A DNA stretch of 64,000 bases from Flectobacillus longus (GTDB taxonomy: Bacteria; Bacteroidota; Bacteroidia; Cytophagales; Spirosomataceae). Location of the stretch: the NCBI RefSeq assembly GCF_030056705.1, contig NZ_JASHIC010000030.1:1-64000 (forward strand), written 5' to 3'. Each line of letters opens with the position of its first letter. Position 1 is the first letter of the stretch. Shown piece by piece: positions 46,369-55,203 of the stretch. The notes under the pieces were generated by a model, which ran no database searches, was not told where the DNA came from, and saw only the letters and a program-made list of their open reading frames with translations. The translations under genes were made by a program, and so were the position numbers.

Positions 46369-46795
46369 GTGAGTGATCATTGAGTGATTTAGTGATTGTT
46401 TTTTCCTGTGGAGACACAATATCTTACGTCTCATAACAAAGATGAAGGAATTCTCTAATTACTAAATGGCTCAATAACAACCTCTCAATTAAAGGAATAT
46501 GACAATATAGGGTAGGAATTTTTATAAAATGTCGTATTTTGCAATTGAAAAACAGGATGGTGAAATTGCCTTTAGAAAGCATCAACAAACAGAATAAGAT
46601 TGAGTAAATTCTTCAAATAAAACTGCGTCAGCGCTTGTAAGAGACATTTTCGTATCATAATTTCATGTGCTTAAACCTTTAACCTTCGGGTTAGATTCCA
46701 TCCAATTTTTGAAAAACATTTAATTTGGTAATCACATACCTCTGTATGAAAGATTATCACAAAGCGAAATAATTACCTAAAAAGCTATAAAAACT
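46369..46795. other. Intergenic region before the GMC oxidoreductase
   Basis: 427 bases. It opens with a GAGTGATTTAGTGATTG repeat (46375-46398), then the decayed GAGACGCAA-type hairpin at 46411-46432. The remainder is AT-rich and presumably holds the promoter of the oxidoreductase genes; no clear box found. Confidence 0.55.
46411..46432. repeat. Decayed GAGACGCAA-type hairpin, copy 3
   Basis: GAGAC (46411-46415) and GTCTC (46428-46432) still pair. The inner ACAATATCTTAC is a decayed form of the CGCAA..TTGCG core seen at 20414-20445. Confidence 0.5.
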
Positions 46796-48541
46796 ATGTT
46801 TGATTTTCAAATCAAAGAAAACAACACCGTATTCGACGTGGTGATTGTTGGTTCGGGTGCTGGTGGTGGTATGGCTGCACACGAGCTTACCAAAGCTGGA
46901 GCAAAAGTCTGTGTTTTGGAAGCAGGTCAGCCCTTCGACCCTGCCGATCCTAAAAACATTACTCAACTCAAATGGCCGTATGAATCTCCGCGCCGTGGCG
47001 CTGGTACAACTCGTCCTTTTGGTGATTTTGATGCTGCTTATGGTGGCTGGGAAATCGAAGGAGAGCCTTATACGCGTGCCGCAGGAACGAAGTTCGACTG
47101 GTTCCGTTCGAGAATGGTGGGTGGTCGTACCAACCACTGGGGACGTATCTCTCTTCGTTTTGGACCTGATGACTTCCGCAGAAAAAGTATCGACGGATTG
47201 GGTGACGACTGGCCTATTGGTTATGACGATGTAAAACCTTATTATGACCGCTTGGACAAAATGGTGGGTATCTTCGGAACAGTTGAAGGCTTAAGGAATG
47301 AGCCAGATGGTATTTTCTTACCTCCTCCAAAGCAACGTTTGCACGAGTTGATGTTACAAAAAAGTAACAAACGCTTGGGTATTCCAACCATTCCGTCACG
47401 TCTTTCGATTTTGACAAAACCTATCAACAACGACCGTGGACAGTGTTTTTACTGTAACCAATGCGGACGTTCTTGTCAGGCTTATGCCGATTTCTCAAGT
47501 TCATCGGTATTGATTAAGCCAGCGCTCAAAACAGGTAATTTGACCATGATTACCTACGCTATGGCTCGTGAGGTATTGACTGACCCAACTACAGGTTTGG
47601 CTACTGGAGTATCATACGTGAGTACGCTTGATATGCAAGAATACACTGTAAGAGGAAAAATCGTTATTTTGGCAGCTTCAGCGGGTGAAACAGCTCGTTT
47701 GTTACTCAACTCAAAATCTGCCCGTTTCCCTCAAGGCTTAGGTAACTCAAGTGGTATTGTAGGACGCTATATCAATGACTCAACAGGTGCTTCTCGTTCA
47801 GCAATTATTCCAGCTTTGTTTGACAGAAAACGTTATAACGAAGATGGCGTAGGCGGTATGCACGTGTACACTCCTTGGTGGGGCGACAACAAAAAACTGG
47901 ATTTTGCTCGTGGTTACCACATTGAATACTGGGGCGGTATGGGTATGCCTGCTTACGGATTCGGTTGGGGTATCGAAGGAATCAACGGTAGCTTCCCTAC
48001 TCGTGAGGGTATTACCAAAGCTGCTGGTGGTTATGGTGCATCGTTGAAAGACGATTATCGTCGTTTTTATGGTGCTTACGTAGGTATGGCTGGTCGTGGT
48101 GAACCTATTCCTTTGGAAAGTAACTACTGTGAAATCGACCCGAATGTGGTTGATAAATTTGGTATTCCTGTACTTCGTTTCCACTACAAATGGAGCGAAC
48201 ACGAAATCAACCAAGCCAAACACATGCAAGATACTTTCGAGCAAATCATCCATGAATTAGGAGGTATTGCTTTAGGGGCAAAACCTGGAGCCGACAGAAA
48301 CTACGGTTTGGAGGACCCAGGAAAAATTATTCACGAAGTAGGTACTGCTCGTATGGGTAACGACCCTAACAAGTCGGTATTGAACAAGCACTGTCAAGCA
48401 CATGATGTGAAAAACCTATTTGTTGCCGATGCTGCTCCATTTGTTTCGCAAGGTGACAAAAATGCTACATGGACTATCATGGCACTTTCGATGCGTACTT
48501 CGGAATATATTATCAATGAAGTGAAAAAGAAAAATCTATAA
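46796..48541 (+). CDS. GMC-family FAD sugar dehydrogenase, large subunit
   Basis: 581-residue GMC oxidoreductase. FAD-binding VVIVGSGAGGGMAA at the N-terminus (GSGAGG 19-24), RMVGGRTNHWGR in the middle, and the C-terminal active-site region HEVGTARMGNDP with later FVADAAPFVS. A four-cysteine motif C217-x2-C220-x2-C223-x3-C227 resembles the Fe-S cluster loops of FAD-dependent glucose/gluconate dehydrogenases. No signal peptide of its own: the FAD domain begins at once. The next gene encodes a Tat-signal small subunit, so the pair probably folds together and is exported together. The substrate is a sugar or sugar acid; which one is unknown. Confidence 0.92.
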   Translation: MFDFQIKENNTVFDVVIVGSGAGGGMAAHELTKAGAKVCVLEAGQPFDPADPKNITQLKWPYESPRRGAGTTRPFGDFDAAYGGWEIEGEPYTRAAGTKFDWFRSRMVGGRTNHWGRISLRFGPDDFRRKSIDGLGDDWPIGYDDVKPYYDRLDKMVGIFGTVEGLRNEPDGIFLPPPKQRLHELMLQKSNKRLGIPTIPSRLSILTKPINNDRGQCFYCNQCGRSCQAYADFSSSSVLIKPALKTGNLTMITYAMAREVLTDPTTGLATGVSYVSTLDMQEYTVRGKIVILAASAGETARLLLNSKSARFPQGLGNSSGIVGRYINDSTGASRSAIIPALFDRKRYNEDGVGGMHVYTPWWGDNKKLDFARGYHIEYWGGMGMPAYGFGWGIEGINGSFPTREGITKAAGGYGASLKDDYRRFYGAYVGMAGRGEPIPLESNYCEIDPNVVDKFGIPVLRFHYKWSEHEINQAKHMQDTFEQIIHELGGIALGAKPGADRNYGLEDPGKIIHEVGTARMGNDPNKSVLNKHCQAHDVKNLFVADAAPFVSQGDKNATWTIMALSMRTSEYIINEVKKKNL

Positions 48542-48544
48542 GAC

Positions 48545-48705
48545 ATGAGTGAGTATCAGTGCTGAATGATGAGTTGTGAATTGTGAGTGTAAATTTTATT
48601 TATCAGTATTTTATCTCACCAATCAATTAAAATCAATACATACAAATAATTGATTTACAGCAAATTCAACCAACTGTTATTTACTTATTCAAACCTTTTA
48701 TTCAG
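48545..48705. repeat. GTTGTGAATTGTGAGTG repeat element in the intersubunit gap
   Basis: GATGAGTTGTGAATTGTGAG near 48569, followed by TGTAAATTTT, is related to elements at 14502, 36212 and 50880. The rest of the 164-base gap is AT-rich. Confidence 0.5.
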
Positions 48706-49368
48706 ATGAAAAGAAGAGATTATCTTAAAAATATTGGTTTTACTTCGTTGGGAATGGCAGTGCTTGGACCAGAAGTAAAAGCCGCTGAATTACTCGAACA
48801 GCAAAAGCCTATTAAAAAAGGCGCAAAAGTAGCATCTGCCAAATCAGACGACATCAAAATCCCTGGTGGTCGTACCAAAGATGAGGCTATTCGTGATGCC
48901 AAATTGATGGCTGAGAAGTTTTTCACAGAGCACGAAATGAAAACGATCACCATTTTGGTAGATATTATCATTCCAGCCGATGGCAAGTCGGGCAGCGCTT
49001 CGCAAGCTGGCGTGCCTGCTTTTATCGAATTTATCGCTAAAGATAGACCAAGCGAGTTTAAGACGCCATTGCGTGGAGGTCTTCGTTGGTTAGATTCACA
49101 ATCAATCAAGCGCTTTAGTAAGGATTTTGTAGGTATTACGCCACAACAACGCATTGAAATTGTAGAAGACATTGCTTATCCTGCTAATGCCAAGCCACAG
49201 TTTTCGCAAGGCGTTTCGTTTTTTTCTCTTATGAGAAATTTAACTGCGACGGGTTTTTTCTCAAGCGAAATGGGTATTAAAGACATTGGCTACGAAGGCA
49301 ACCGCCCTAACCAATGGGACGGCGTTCCTGAAGATGTCTTGAAGCAATATGGCTTGAGCTACGAATAA
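48706..49368 (+). CDS. Gluconate 2-dehydrogenase subunit 3-family protein with Tat signal
   Basis: 220 residues. The N-terminus MKRRDYLKNIGFTSLGMAVLG is a twin-arginine signal. The mature domain (MKTITILVDIIIPADGKSGSASQAGVPAFIEF, then RGGLRWLDSQ, then SFFSLMRNLTATGFFSS) is the gluconate dehydrogenase small-subunit family. In known enzymes this subunit carries its FAD-bearing partner through the Tat pore. Here the partner is the leaderless GMC protein just upstream. The cytochrome c subunit found in proteobacterial enzymes is not nearby, so the electron acceptor is unclear. Ends at a strong terminator. Confidence 0.92.
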   Translation: MKRRDYLKNIGFTSLGMAVLGPEVKAAELLEQQKPIKKGAKVASAKSDDIKIPGGRTKDEAIRDAKLMAEKFFTEHEMKTITILVDIIIPADGKSGSASQAGVPAFIEFIAKDRPSEFKTPLRGGLRWLDSQSIKRFSKDFVGITPQQRIEIVEDIAYPANAKPQFSQGVSFFSLMRNLTATGFFSSEMGIKDIGYEGNRPNQWDGVPEDVLKQYGLSYE

Positions 49369-49380
49369 ATTGTAATTTTG

Positions 49381-49418
49381 AAAAGGGTTTTAACAAGTGT
49401 TGTTAAAACCCTTTTTTT
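49381..49418 (+). terminator. Terminator after the dehydrogenase small subunit
   Basis: A 15-bp stem AAAAGGGTTTTAACA (49381-49395) with TGTTAAAACCCTTTT (49401-49415), a 5-base loop and a T run. It starts 12 bases after the stop. Confidence 0.9.
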
Positions 49419-49633
49419 ATTTTCTAACCTTATTTTTGCAAATAGTTTTTTCTGAAGAAATATTGAAAAACATCACTTAGTGGTGTAAATTGCAATAGAG
49501 TTTTGAGCAAAACTTCTGAAAAAACAGATACGAAGTTTGAAAAATGAGATTTTACCGCCAACAAATCACATTTTTCTAGAATTCTCTCCTCCACTGAATA
49601 ACATTATATAAAACATCCTTAATTTTTAGAGTT

Positions 49634-50866
49634 GTGACGCAGATTACGAAGCAGTTTTTTTACTTTACCTTATTAATCGTTTTGGGCATAGTTGCCTGTT
49701 CCCATCAGCCAAACCAGTGGGGTGATACCACAACAAACAGTGCTTCGGCTCGCAATGATAGTATCGCCAAGCTTTTTGATGCTACCACAGCCTCTCGTAA
49801 AGCAGCTAAGTTGGATACTTTTTTCAGAAATCTTCAAAAAACTGCCAAATTCAATGGCGTAGTATTGGTTTCACAATATGGAAAAATCATCTATAAAGGC
49901 GCTTTTGGCTACAAAAGTTTTGCTAAAAAAGATACAAATACCACCGAAACGTTGTTTCAATTAGCCTCTGTTTCTAAGCAGTTTACGTCGGTTGCTATTA
50001 TGCAATTGCACGAAAAAGGTTTGATTAATTACAACGACCCCGTTTACAAATACATTCCGAGCTTTCCTTATGACCCAAGCATCACGATTCGTAGCTTGCT
50101 GACACACTGCTCGGGTATTCCCAACTATGCGTATGCGCTCGACAAGGTTATCAATAAAAAAGAGCCTATGTCAAACGAGCAAATTGTAAACTTATTTGCC
50201 AAGCATAAGCCAGGGATTAACTATTTGCCTAATGCTCGCTTTAACTACAATAACTCCAACTATGTTTTGTTGGCCTATATCGTAGAGAAATTAACAAATA
50301 TGTCGTTTAGAGAATATGCCCAAAAGCATCTTTTTGCACCCGCGGGTATGTCCAAAACCTTTATCTATGACCCTAGTAAGTCTGAGATGGTGGCCAATGC
50401 AGCCTTAGGATATACGCCAAGAAGAGGTGGTTACTGGCAAATTCCGTTCGATCATTTGGATGGCGCTGTGGGCGACAAAGGAATTTACTCGACGGTAGAA
50501 GATATGTTTAAGTGGGATATGGCATTGAATAGCGAAAAATTAGTCAAGCAAAGTACTTTACAAGAAGCTTTTGTTCCAGCCCATCATTTCAAAAATTTAA
50601 TTAATAAAAACTATGGCTACGGCTGGCGTTTACAATTGATGGACGATGGCTCTTGGTTGACTTTTCATACAGGTTGGTGGCATGGTTTCAAGAACTATTA
50701 TCTCCACAATCCAAAAGATAATTCCTCTATTATCATTCTTCAAAACGTAGCCAATCATGCTTTGGCACGTGTAAAAGTTGCGCAATCTATCTTATATCCT
50801 GATAAGGCTTGGTACTTTATGAAAGGTGAAGCATTCCCTGAAGAAGTAGAAGGCGGACATGAGTAG
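49634..50866 (+). CDS. Serine hydrolase, class C beta-lactamase/esterase-like lipoprotein
   Basis: 410 residues. The start is a GTG, since no in-frame ATG lies before the signal; the lipoprotein signal ends LGIVACSHQ. Penicillin-binding-like catalytic motifs: S112-V-S-K115 (SxxK) in LASVSKQFTS, a YNNSNY Tyr motif, and HTGWWHG in place of KTG. Family members are D-aminopeptidases, esterases or beta-lactamase-like enzymes in the periplasm; true beta-lactamase activity is not implied. It is the last gene of the long plus-strand block and could process D-amino-acid peptides, in line with the M19 and D-amino-acid genes upstream, though terminators separate them. Confidence 0.88.
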   Translation: MTQITKQFFYFTLLIVLGIVACSHQPNQWGDTTTNSASARNDSIAKLFDATTASRKAAKLDTFFRNLQKTAKFNGVVLVSQYGKIIYKGAFGYKSFAKKDTNTTETLFQLASVSKQFTSVAIMQLHEKGLINYNDPVYKYIPSFPYDPSITIRSLLTHCSGIPNYAYALDKVINKKEPMSNEQIVNLFAKHKPGINYLPNARFNYNNSNYVLLAYIVEKLTNMSFREYAQKHLFAPAGMSKTFIYDPSKSEMVANAALGYTPRRGGYWQIPFDHLDGAVGDKGIYSTVEDMFKWDMALNSEKLVKQSTLQEAFVPAHHFKNLINKNYGYGWRLQLMDDGSWLTFHTGWWHGFKNYYLHNPKDNSSIIILQNVANHALARVKVAQSILYPDKAWYFMKGEAFPEEVEGGHE

Positions 50867-50941
50867 TTGCGAGTTATGAATTCAGAGTTGTGAGTTTTTT
50901 AAATTTCAGTAAGATTCAGCTTTATCATTAAAATAAAATTG

Positions 50942-50974
50942 ATGTAGTAGCAACCGCAAGGGTTGCCACTACAT
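50942..50974. terminator. Hairpin between convergent genes
   Basis: ATGTAGTAGCAACC (50942-50955) pairs with GGTTGCCACTACAT (50961-50974) with one mismatch, loop GCAAG. No long T run. It lies in the gap between the serine hydrolase and the convergent M61-like gene, and could act as a weak bidirectional terminator or an interspersed palindrome. Confidence 0.5.
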
Positions 50975-51071
50975 TTCAAAAACTCACAAATAAGAATGCC
51001 TTCAAATAAAATAAAATTATCATAAAGCACTAATTACCAATTGAGTACTCATATCTAACACCCCACCTTAC

Positions 51072-52751
51072 TCATTCCTTTTTCACAAACTCATACGCAT
51101 CAACACTTCCTTTTCTTGGCTGAAAAGTAATCGTATATTTTTTCCCTTTTCTCAAAACTGGAATCGTCAATGTATTTGAATAACTTGTATAGGTTTTGTT
51201 GATATTAATAGAAGCTAAAATTTTGTCTCCTTCTTGTAAACCTACTTTGGCAGCTTCTGAATTGGGGACTAGTCCTTGGACAATTTCTCCTTTTTGAACT
51301 TTCATCGGTTTTGCAAAGCCCAAATCAAATAACCCTGTTGTGGTTTTCTTTACCGTATATCCTTCATAAATATCAGGTTCAGGAACAATTAACTTTCCAC
51401 TTAGCATTGCCTTCCAGTCGTCTACAGCCCACTGTCCAGCCGATGAGGCTAAGAGATTTTCCCATGTTTCCTTTGTGACATATTTACCAGCTTGAGCTTG
51501 TTGGGTTATTTGGTTGATTAACCCTACAACTGTCGTTTGACTATGCGTACGCTTTAGTTTGGCTTCAAGATTGGCAAAATACATCGCCCCTCTCGAATAC
51601 CCGATTGACCACGCATTTCGTCCTGACCACTTTACACTAGGTATATCTTTTTCGGAAACTTCACGAATTGCATTGGTATAATAAAGTGCAGCCTCCTCAT
51701 TGACAAGCTTACCAAATTCTGCGGGTGTGTATAATCCAGCCTCAAGCGGAAGCACCATACACAAATAATCTGCAATACCCTCGCTATACCAATCATCTTC
51801 ACCTTCTTGCGCATGAAGACTTCCTACAAAAGCATGTACTGTTTCATGAGCAATCAAGGAGTGAATATCGGCGGTGGTGGCATCTTCAGAAGGTGGCAAA
51901 TATAGCGTGTATCCTCCCATTACAGCAACGCCACTGGCGAGTGGTCCGCCATCGTAAGTTCGGATAAAAATTCTGAAAGGGCTCTCAGAATTTCCATTCA
52001 GACGGTTACGCAAATGCGTATATACTTTTTCGACCCAGTCTGCGGCTTGATTCATTTCGTCTGACTTTCGACCTAACGCATACAAGCTAAAGCCTTTATC
52101 TCGACCTTTATCAGGATAGGTAAACATTTTTCCTACAATAAACTGACAAAACATCAATTCACCTAAATCAGCTTTTATTTGGCAATCATTTTCACCCTTT
52201 GAAGTAACAGCGATAAAACCTTTGGGTAAATGCCATTTCAAGGATAAATCGACAGATGTAAGTGTTTCAGGATATAATAAAAAACTCGTAAACGCCCCTG
52301 CCAACCCTCCTCCTGTAGCTTGTAAATCAATATGTGGGCCTCGGCGCTTAGGAATAGACACTGCCACTGGCACATGGTAATCAATCTTTATAATCTTTCC
52401 TTCTACAGCCCGATTTCCTTTCCAAACTTGAAGGTTTAAGTCATTGATACTGGTGTCGGGATAAGCTCGATAGCTTACAGCTCCTTGCATGTCTATAACA
52501 GAAAGCTGAGTCACCACATCGGTTGTTCTATCCAAATAAGGTCGTAGAGAGTTGAACAGTAATTTTAAATCGTGACCTTTGTTCGTCTCATATTGTATCG
52601 AATAACTTACATGCAAACCTACGGCTTTACCTGATTTATCAAGGTCTGGGCTCAAGTGTAGCTCTTGGATTGTTGGTATCTCCTGAGCATTTATTACTGA
52701 TGTACTTATTGTGAATAAGAGTAAAAAGAAGTTACTTTTACGAAGTATCAT
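51072..52751 (-). CDS. M61-like metallopeptidase with C-terminal PDZ
   Basis: About 559 residues. The frame is open back to 52838, but the upstream part crosses a CAAAGTGGCAAAGGACAAAG repeat. The ATG at 52751 gives a proper signal peptide (MILRKSNFFLLLFTISTSVINAQ), so it is preferred. Zinc motif HETVH (H302, E303, H306 from this start) is followed by the downstream Glu in WYSEGIADYL. A PDZ domain near the end contains VPNSEAAKVGLQEGDKILASI. Domain order matches the M61 protein at 1210-3081, but sequence identity looks low, so these are distant paralogues. Likely periplasmic aminopeptidase; substrate unknown. Confidence 0.85.
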   Translation of the reverse strand: MILRKSNFFLLLFTISTSVINAQEIPTIQELHLSPDLDKSGKAVGLHVSYSIQYETNKGHDLKLLFNSLRPYLDRTTDVVTQLSVIDMQGAVSYRAYPDTSINDLNLQVWKGNRAVEGKIIKIDYHVPVAVSIPKRRGPHIDLQATGGGLAGAFTSFLLYPETLTSVDLSLKWHLPKGFIAVTSKGENDCQIKADLGELMFCQFIVGKMFTYPDKGRDKGFSLYALGRKSDEMNQAADWVEKVYTHLRNRLNGNSESPFRIFIRTYDGGPLASGVAVMGGYTLYLPPSEDATTADIHSLIAHETVHAFVGSLHAQEGEDDWYSEGIADYLCMVLPLEAGLYTPAEFGKLVNEEAALYYTNAIREVSEKDIPSVKWSGRNAWSIGYSRGAMYFANLEAKLKRTHSQTTVVGLINQITQQAQAGKYVTKETWENLLASSAGQWAVDDWKAMLSGKLIVPEPDIYEGYTVKKTTTGLFDLGFAKPMKVQKGEIVQGLVPNSEAAKVGLQEGDKILASININKTYTSYSNTLTIPVLRKGKKYTITFQPRKGSVDAYEFVKKE

Positions 52752-53021
52752 ATAAAGGTGAATTAGGAGATGGATGAACTGTAATTTAGCAGAAAATAGA
52801 CAAAGTGGCAAAGGACAAAGTATTTTATTGATGCTCAAATAGACAAAGCTTATTCAGTACTTACACACTATTTGAGTTTACTATACGTTTATAGGAAAGT
52901 TTAATAACATATTAAGTGTGCAAAACTTTAAAAATTACATATCTTTACAGCCTTAGGCATTAGTGGCATTCTTTTCGCTACAAATTCCCCAAAGCTTCAA
53001 TAATCAAATTTTTCCAACATC

Positions 53022-53567
53022 ATGAAGATTAAATCATTACTTCTCGGCTTATTAATGCTGGTAGGATTTCAAATCAAAGTGCAAGCGCAATCGGAAGATG
53101 AAGGCATCAAAGCCTGCATCAACAATTACCTTGATGGAGTAATGCAAGGTGATACGGCTCGTCTCAACCGTGCTTTTCATCCTACAGCTTTGCTTCGTAG
53201 TGTAAACACCAACACAGGAGCACTACAAGACCTTTCGGTTCGGAAGTTTGTGGCAACAACTCCAGCAGGTGGTATTCAGACTAGAGGAGGTTCTACCAAG
53301 CTAGTGTCTTACTCATATATTGGTGTTTCGGCTCTTGCTACAGTCGAACTTCGTTTTGGTGATTTCAAGTATGTGGACTTATTAAGCATGTTGAAGTTTG
53401 GTGACAATTGGAAAATTGTAAGCCGTGTATTCAGCCGTGCAGATTTGGATGCTACTGTAAAAGGTACAGGCGCTGCACCAAGTGCTGGTGCTCCTGCTGC
53501 GTCAAAACCACCTGTAGTGAAAAAATCAAGTGCAAATGTAAAACCAAAAGCTGATGATGGTTGGTAG
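53022..53567 (+). CDS. Secreted NTF2-like (lumazine-binding-type) protein
   Basis: 181 residues. Signal peptide (MKIKSLLLGLLMLVGFQIKVQAQ), then a cone-shaped NTF2-like domain: IKACINNYLDGVMQGDTARLNRAFHPTA, RKFVATTPAGG, ALATVELRFGDFKYVDLLSMLKFGDNWKIVSRVF. This pattern fits the 'putative lumazine-binding' NTF2 subgroup. A C-terminal Ala/Pro/Lys-rich tail (GAPAASKPPVVKKSSANVKP) looks disordered. Catalytic function is not evident. The gene is followed by a hairpin terminator. Confidence 0.85.
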   Translation: MKIKSLLLGLLMLVGFQIKVQAQSEDEGIKACINNYLDGVMQGDTARLNRAFHPTALLRSVNTNTGALQDLSVRKFVATTPAGGIQTRGGSTKLVSYSYIGVSALATVELRFGDFKYVDLLSMLKFGDNWKIVSRVFSRADLDATVKGTGAAPSAGAPAASKPPVVKKSSANVKPKADDGW

Positions 53568-53652
53568 TATTGGGGCTTAGGGCTATTGGCTTTGAGCTAA
53601 CAGCTTCTTATAACTCTTTAATATACTTTCTTCAAGCTCTGAAATAGATGAT

Positions 53653-53687
53653 AAGGTGACTAGGCATAGCTTAGTTACCTTTTTTAT
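53653..53687 (+). terminator. Terminator after the NTF2-like gene
   Basis: AAGGTGACTA (53653-53662) pairs with TAGTTACCTT (53672-53681, one G-T pair), followed by a T run. Confidence 0.75.
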
Positions 53688-53813
53688 TTTTGAACAGTTT
53701 GAAACTACTCAAAAAATGACTCTAAGTGTAGAACACTTAAACTATAAATTAAAGCACTGGAACTAGATTACTAAAATCATTTTATTCCATTCTGAAATTC
53801 CCAACTACTTTTG

Positions 53814-53821
53814 TACCTTTG
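53814..53821 (+). promoter_or_regulatory. Likely -7 box of yebC
   Basis: TACCTTTG matches the TAnnTTTG consensus. The -33 region has only a TTC-like triplet. It implies a leader of about 140 bases before the ATG at 53970. Confidence 0.4.
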
Positions 53822-53969
53822 CATTCGCAAAAAATTACCCTTTAGGTCTACTTTATTTTTTGGAATAAAGTATCAGCCTAATTTCTTGATACATAAATTA
53901 CTGAACATACGAAAAAGTCTGAAAATTGTATTTTTCTAGACCCACATCAATTTCAAATGACCAAATAAA

Positions 53970-54692
53970 ATGGGAAGAGCCTTTGAATTCCGTAAAGCCA
54001 GAAAGTTTAAAAGATGGGGCCAAATGGCCAAAACTTTTACCAAAATCGGTAAAGATATTACAATCGCTGTAAAATCAGGCGGTCCAGACCCTACCTCAAA
54101 CTCTCGTTTGCGTGCAATCATGCAAAATGCTAGAGCGGTAAACATGCCAAAAGTCAATATCGAAAACGCCATCAAACGTGCTACTTCGAAAGACCAAGAG
54201 GATTACAAAGAGATTGTATATGAAGGATATGGCCTACACGGCGTAGCAGTCTTAGTAGAATGTACTACCGATAACACTAACCGTAGTATTGCCAACGTTC
54301 GTAGTTACTTTACCAAATGTGGTGGTAGCGTAGGTACTTCGGGTATGCTTGACTTTATTTTTGACCGTAAGTGTATTTTCAAAATTGCTAATAATGGTAC
54401 AACTGACATCGAAGAGTTAGAGTTAGAACTTATCGACTTTGGTGCAGAAGAACTGTTCTTAGATACAGAAGCTAACCAAATCAATATTTATGGTGGCTTT
54501 ACCGCTTTTGGAGCAATTCAAAAATACTTAGAAGAGCAAGGTTACGAAATTCAAGGTGCTGATTTTGAACGTATTCCTACTGATTTCAAAAAACTTACAG
54601 AAGAACAAGCTGCTGATATTGAAAAGCTTATTGATAAATTAGAAGAAGACGATGATGTTCAGAACGTGTATCACAACATGCTTGTAGAATAA
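53970..54692 (+). CDS. YebC/PmpR-family DNA-binding / translation-associated protein
   Basis: 240 residues, the normal length. The start MGRAFEFRKARKFKRWGQMAKTF is the Bacteroidota version of the family N-terminus. SGGPDPTSNSRLRAIMQNARAVNMP, then IENAIKRA, then YEGYGLHGVAVLVECTTDN follow, with the three-domain cleft typical of YebC/TACO1. Members are described as regulators and, in recent work, as factors that relieve ribosome stalling. It stands alone between a promoter box and a perfect bidirectional terminator. Confidence 0.96.
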   Translation: MGRAFEFRKARKFKRWGQMAKTFTKIGKDITIAVKSGGPDPTSNSRLRAIMQNARAVNMPKVNIENAIKRATSKDQEDYKEIVYEGYGLHGVAVLVECTTDNTNRSIANVRSYFTKCGGSVGTSGMLDFIFDRKCIFKIANNGTTDIEELELELIDFGAEELFLDTEANQINIYGGFTAFGAIQKYLEEQGYEIQGADFERIPTDFKKLTEEQAADIEKLIDKLEEDDDVQNVYHNMLVE

Positions 54693-54709
54693 TATCAACA
54701 AAGGTTTTC

Positions 54710-54752
54710 AAAATAAAAGGGAATAAAGCTATGCTTTATTCCCTTTTATTTT
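54710..54752. terminator. Perfect bidirectional terminator after yebC
   Basis: A 20-bp perfect stem (54710-54729 with 54733-54752, right arm starting GCTTTATTCCC) closes a 3-base loop TAT, with T-rich flanks on both strands. It serves yebC and the convergent small membrane gene. Confidence 0.9.
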
Positions 54753-54795
54753 GGCTAAGTAATCGTGTATTTTTCTTTACATTTATCGCATTCTC

Positions 54796-54984
54796 TCAAT
54801 CTATCTGATTATTCTTCGAATTATAAGCAATAGCAAATACAAGTCCTTCCAATATAATTCCAACTGTAGCTGTTAGGGTATCTCCTAACCAAATTAAAAT
54901 TACGCAAAAAACCACGAACAATGCAATGAGTTCGAATGTTGACAAATCGTTTTCTACTTCTTGTGAATGATGTGAATTTCCCAT
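54796..54984 (-). CDS. Small membrane protein of unknown function
   Basis: 62 residues from the ATG at 54984 (MGNSHHSQEVENDLSTFELI); an upstream in-frame ATG at 55026 adds a basic 14-residue extension that looks untranslated. Two hydrophobic segments (FELIALFVVFCVILIWL and TVGIILEGLVFAIAY) separated by a short GDTLTA turn suggest a membrane hairpin. Not recognised as a named family. It is supported by its codon pattern and its placement between a terminator and an AT-rich promoter region. Confidence 0.55.
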   Translation of the reverse strand: MGNSHHSQEVENDLSTFELIALFVVFCVILIWLGDTLTATVGIILEGLVFAIAYNSKNNQID

Positions 54985-55203
54985 AGTCTTAGTCAATAGT
55001 TTATATTTTTTATTGAATATAACCAATTTGAATTATTCCTCCTAATTTTTATTTACCTTAATGTAAGTATAAGGACGTTATTAGTTAACTGTAAATCTGT
55101 TACTAGAATGAACTTATAACCAGAAGGTTATATTCAATATACACCATAGTTATATTATTAATTTATACTTTCATGTTACTTAAAAGAAAAAAATGATTTT
55201 ACG

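Larger units (their letters stand above)
53568..53969. other. Intergenic region before yebC
   Basis: 402 bases containing a GGCTTAGGGCTATTGGC...GAGCTAACAGC element just after the stop at 53567, the terminator at 53653-53687 and the yebC promoter box at 53814-53821. No other feature seen. Confidence 0.55.
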
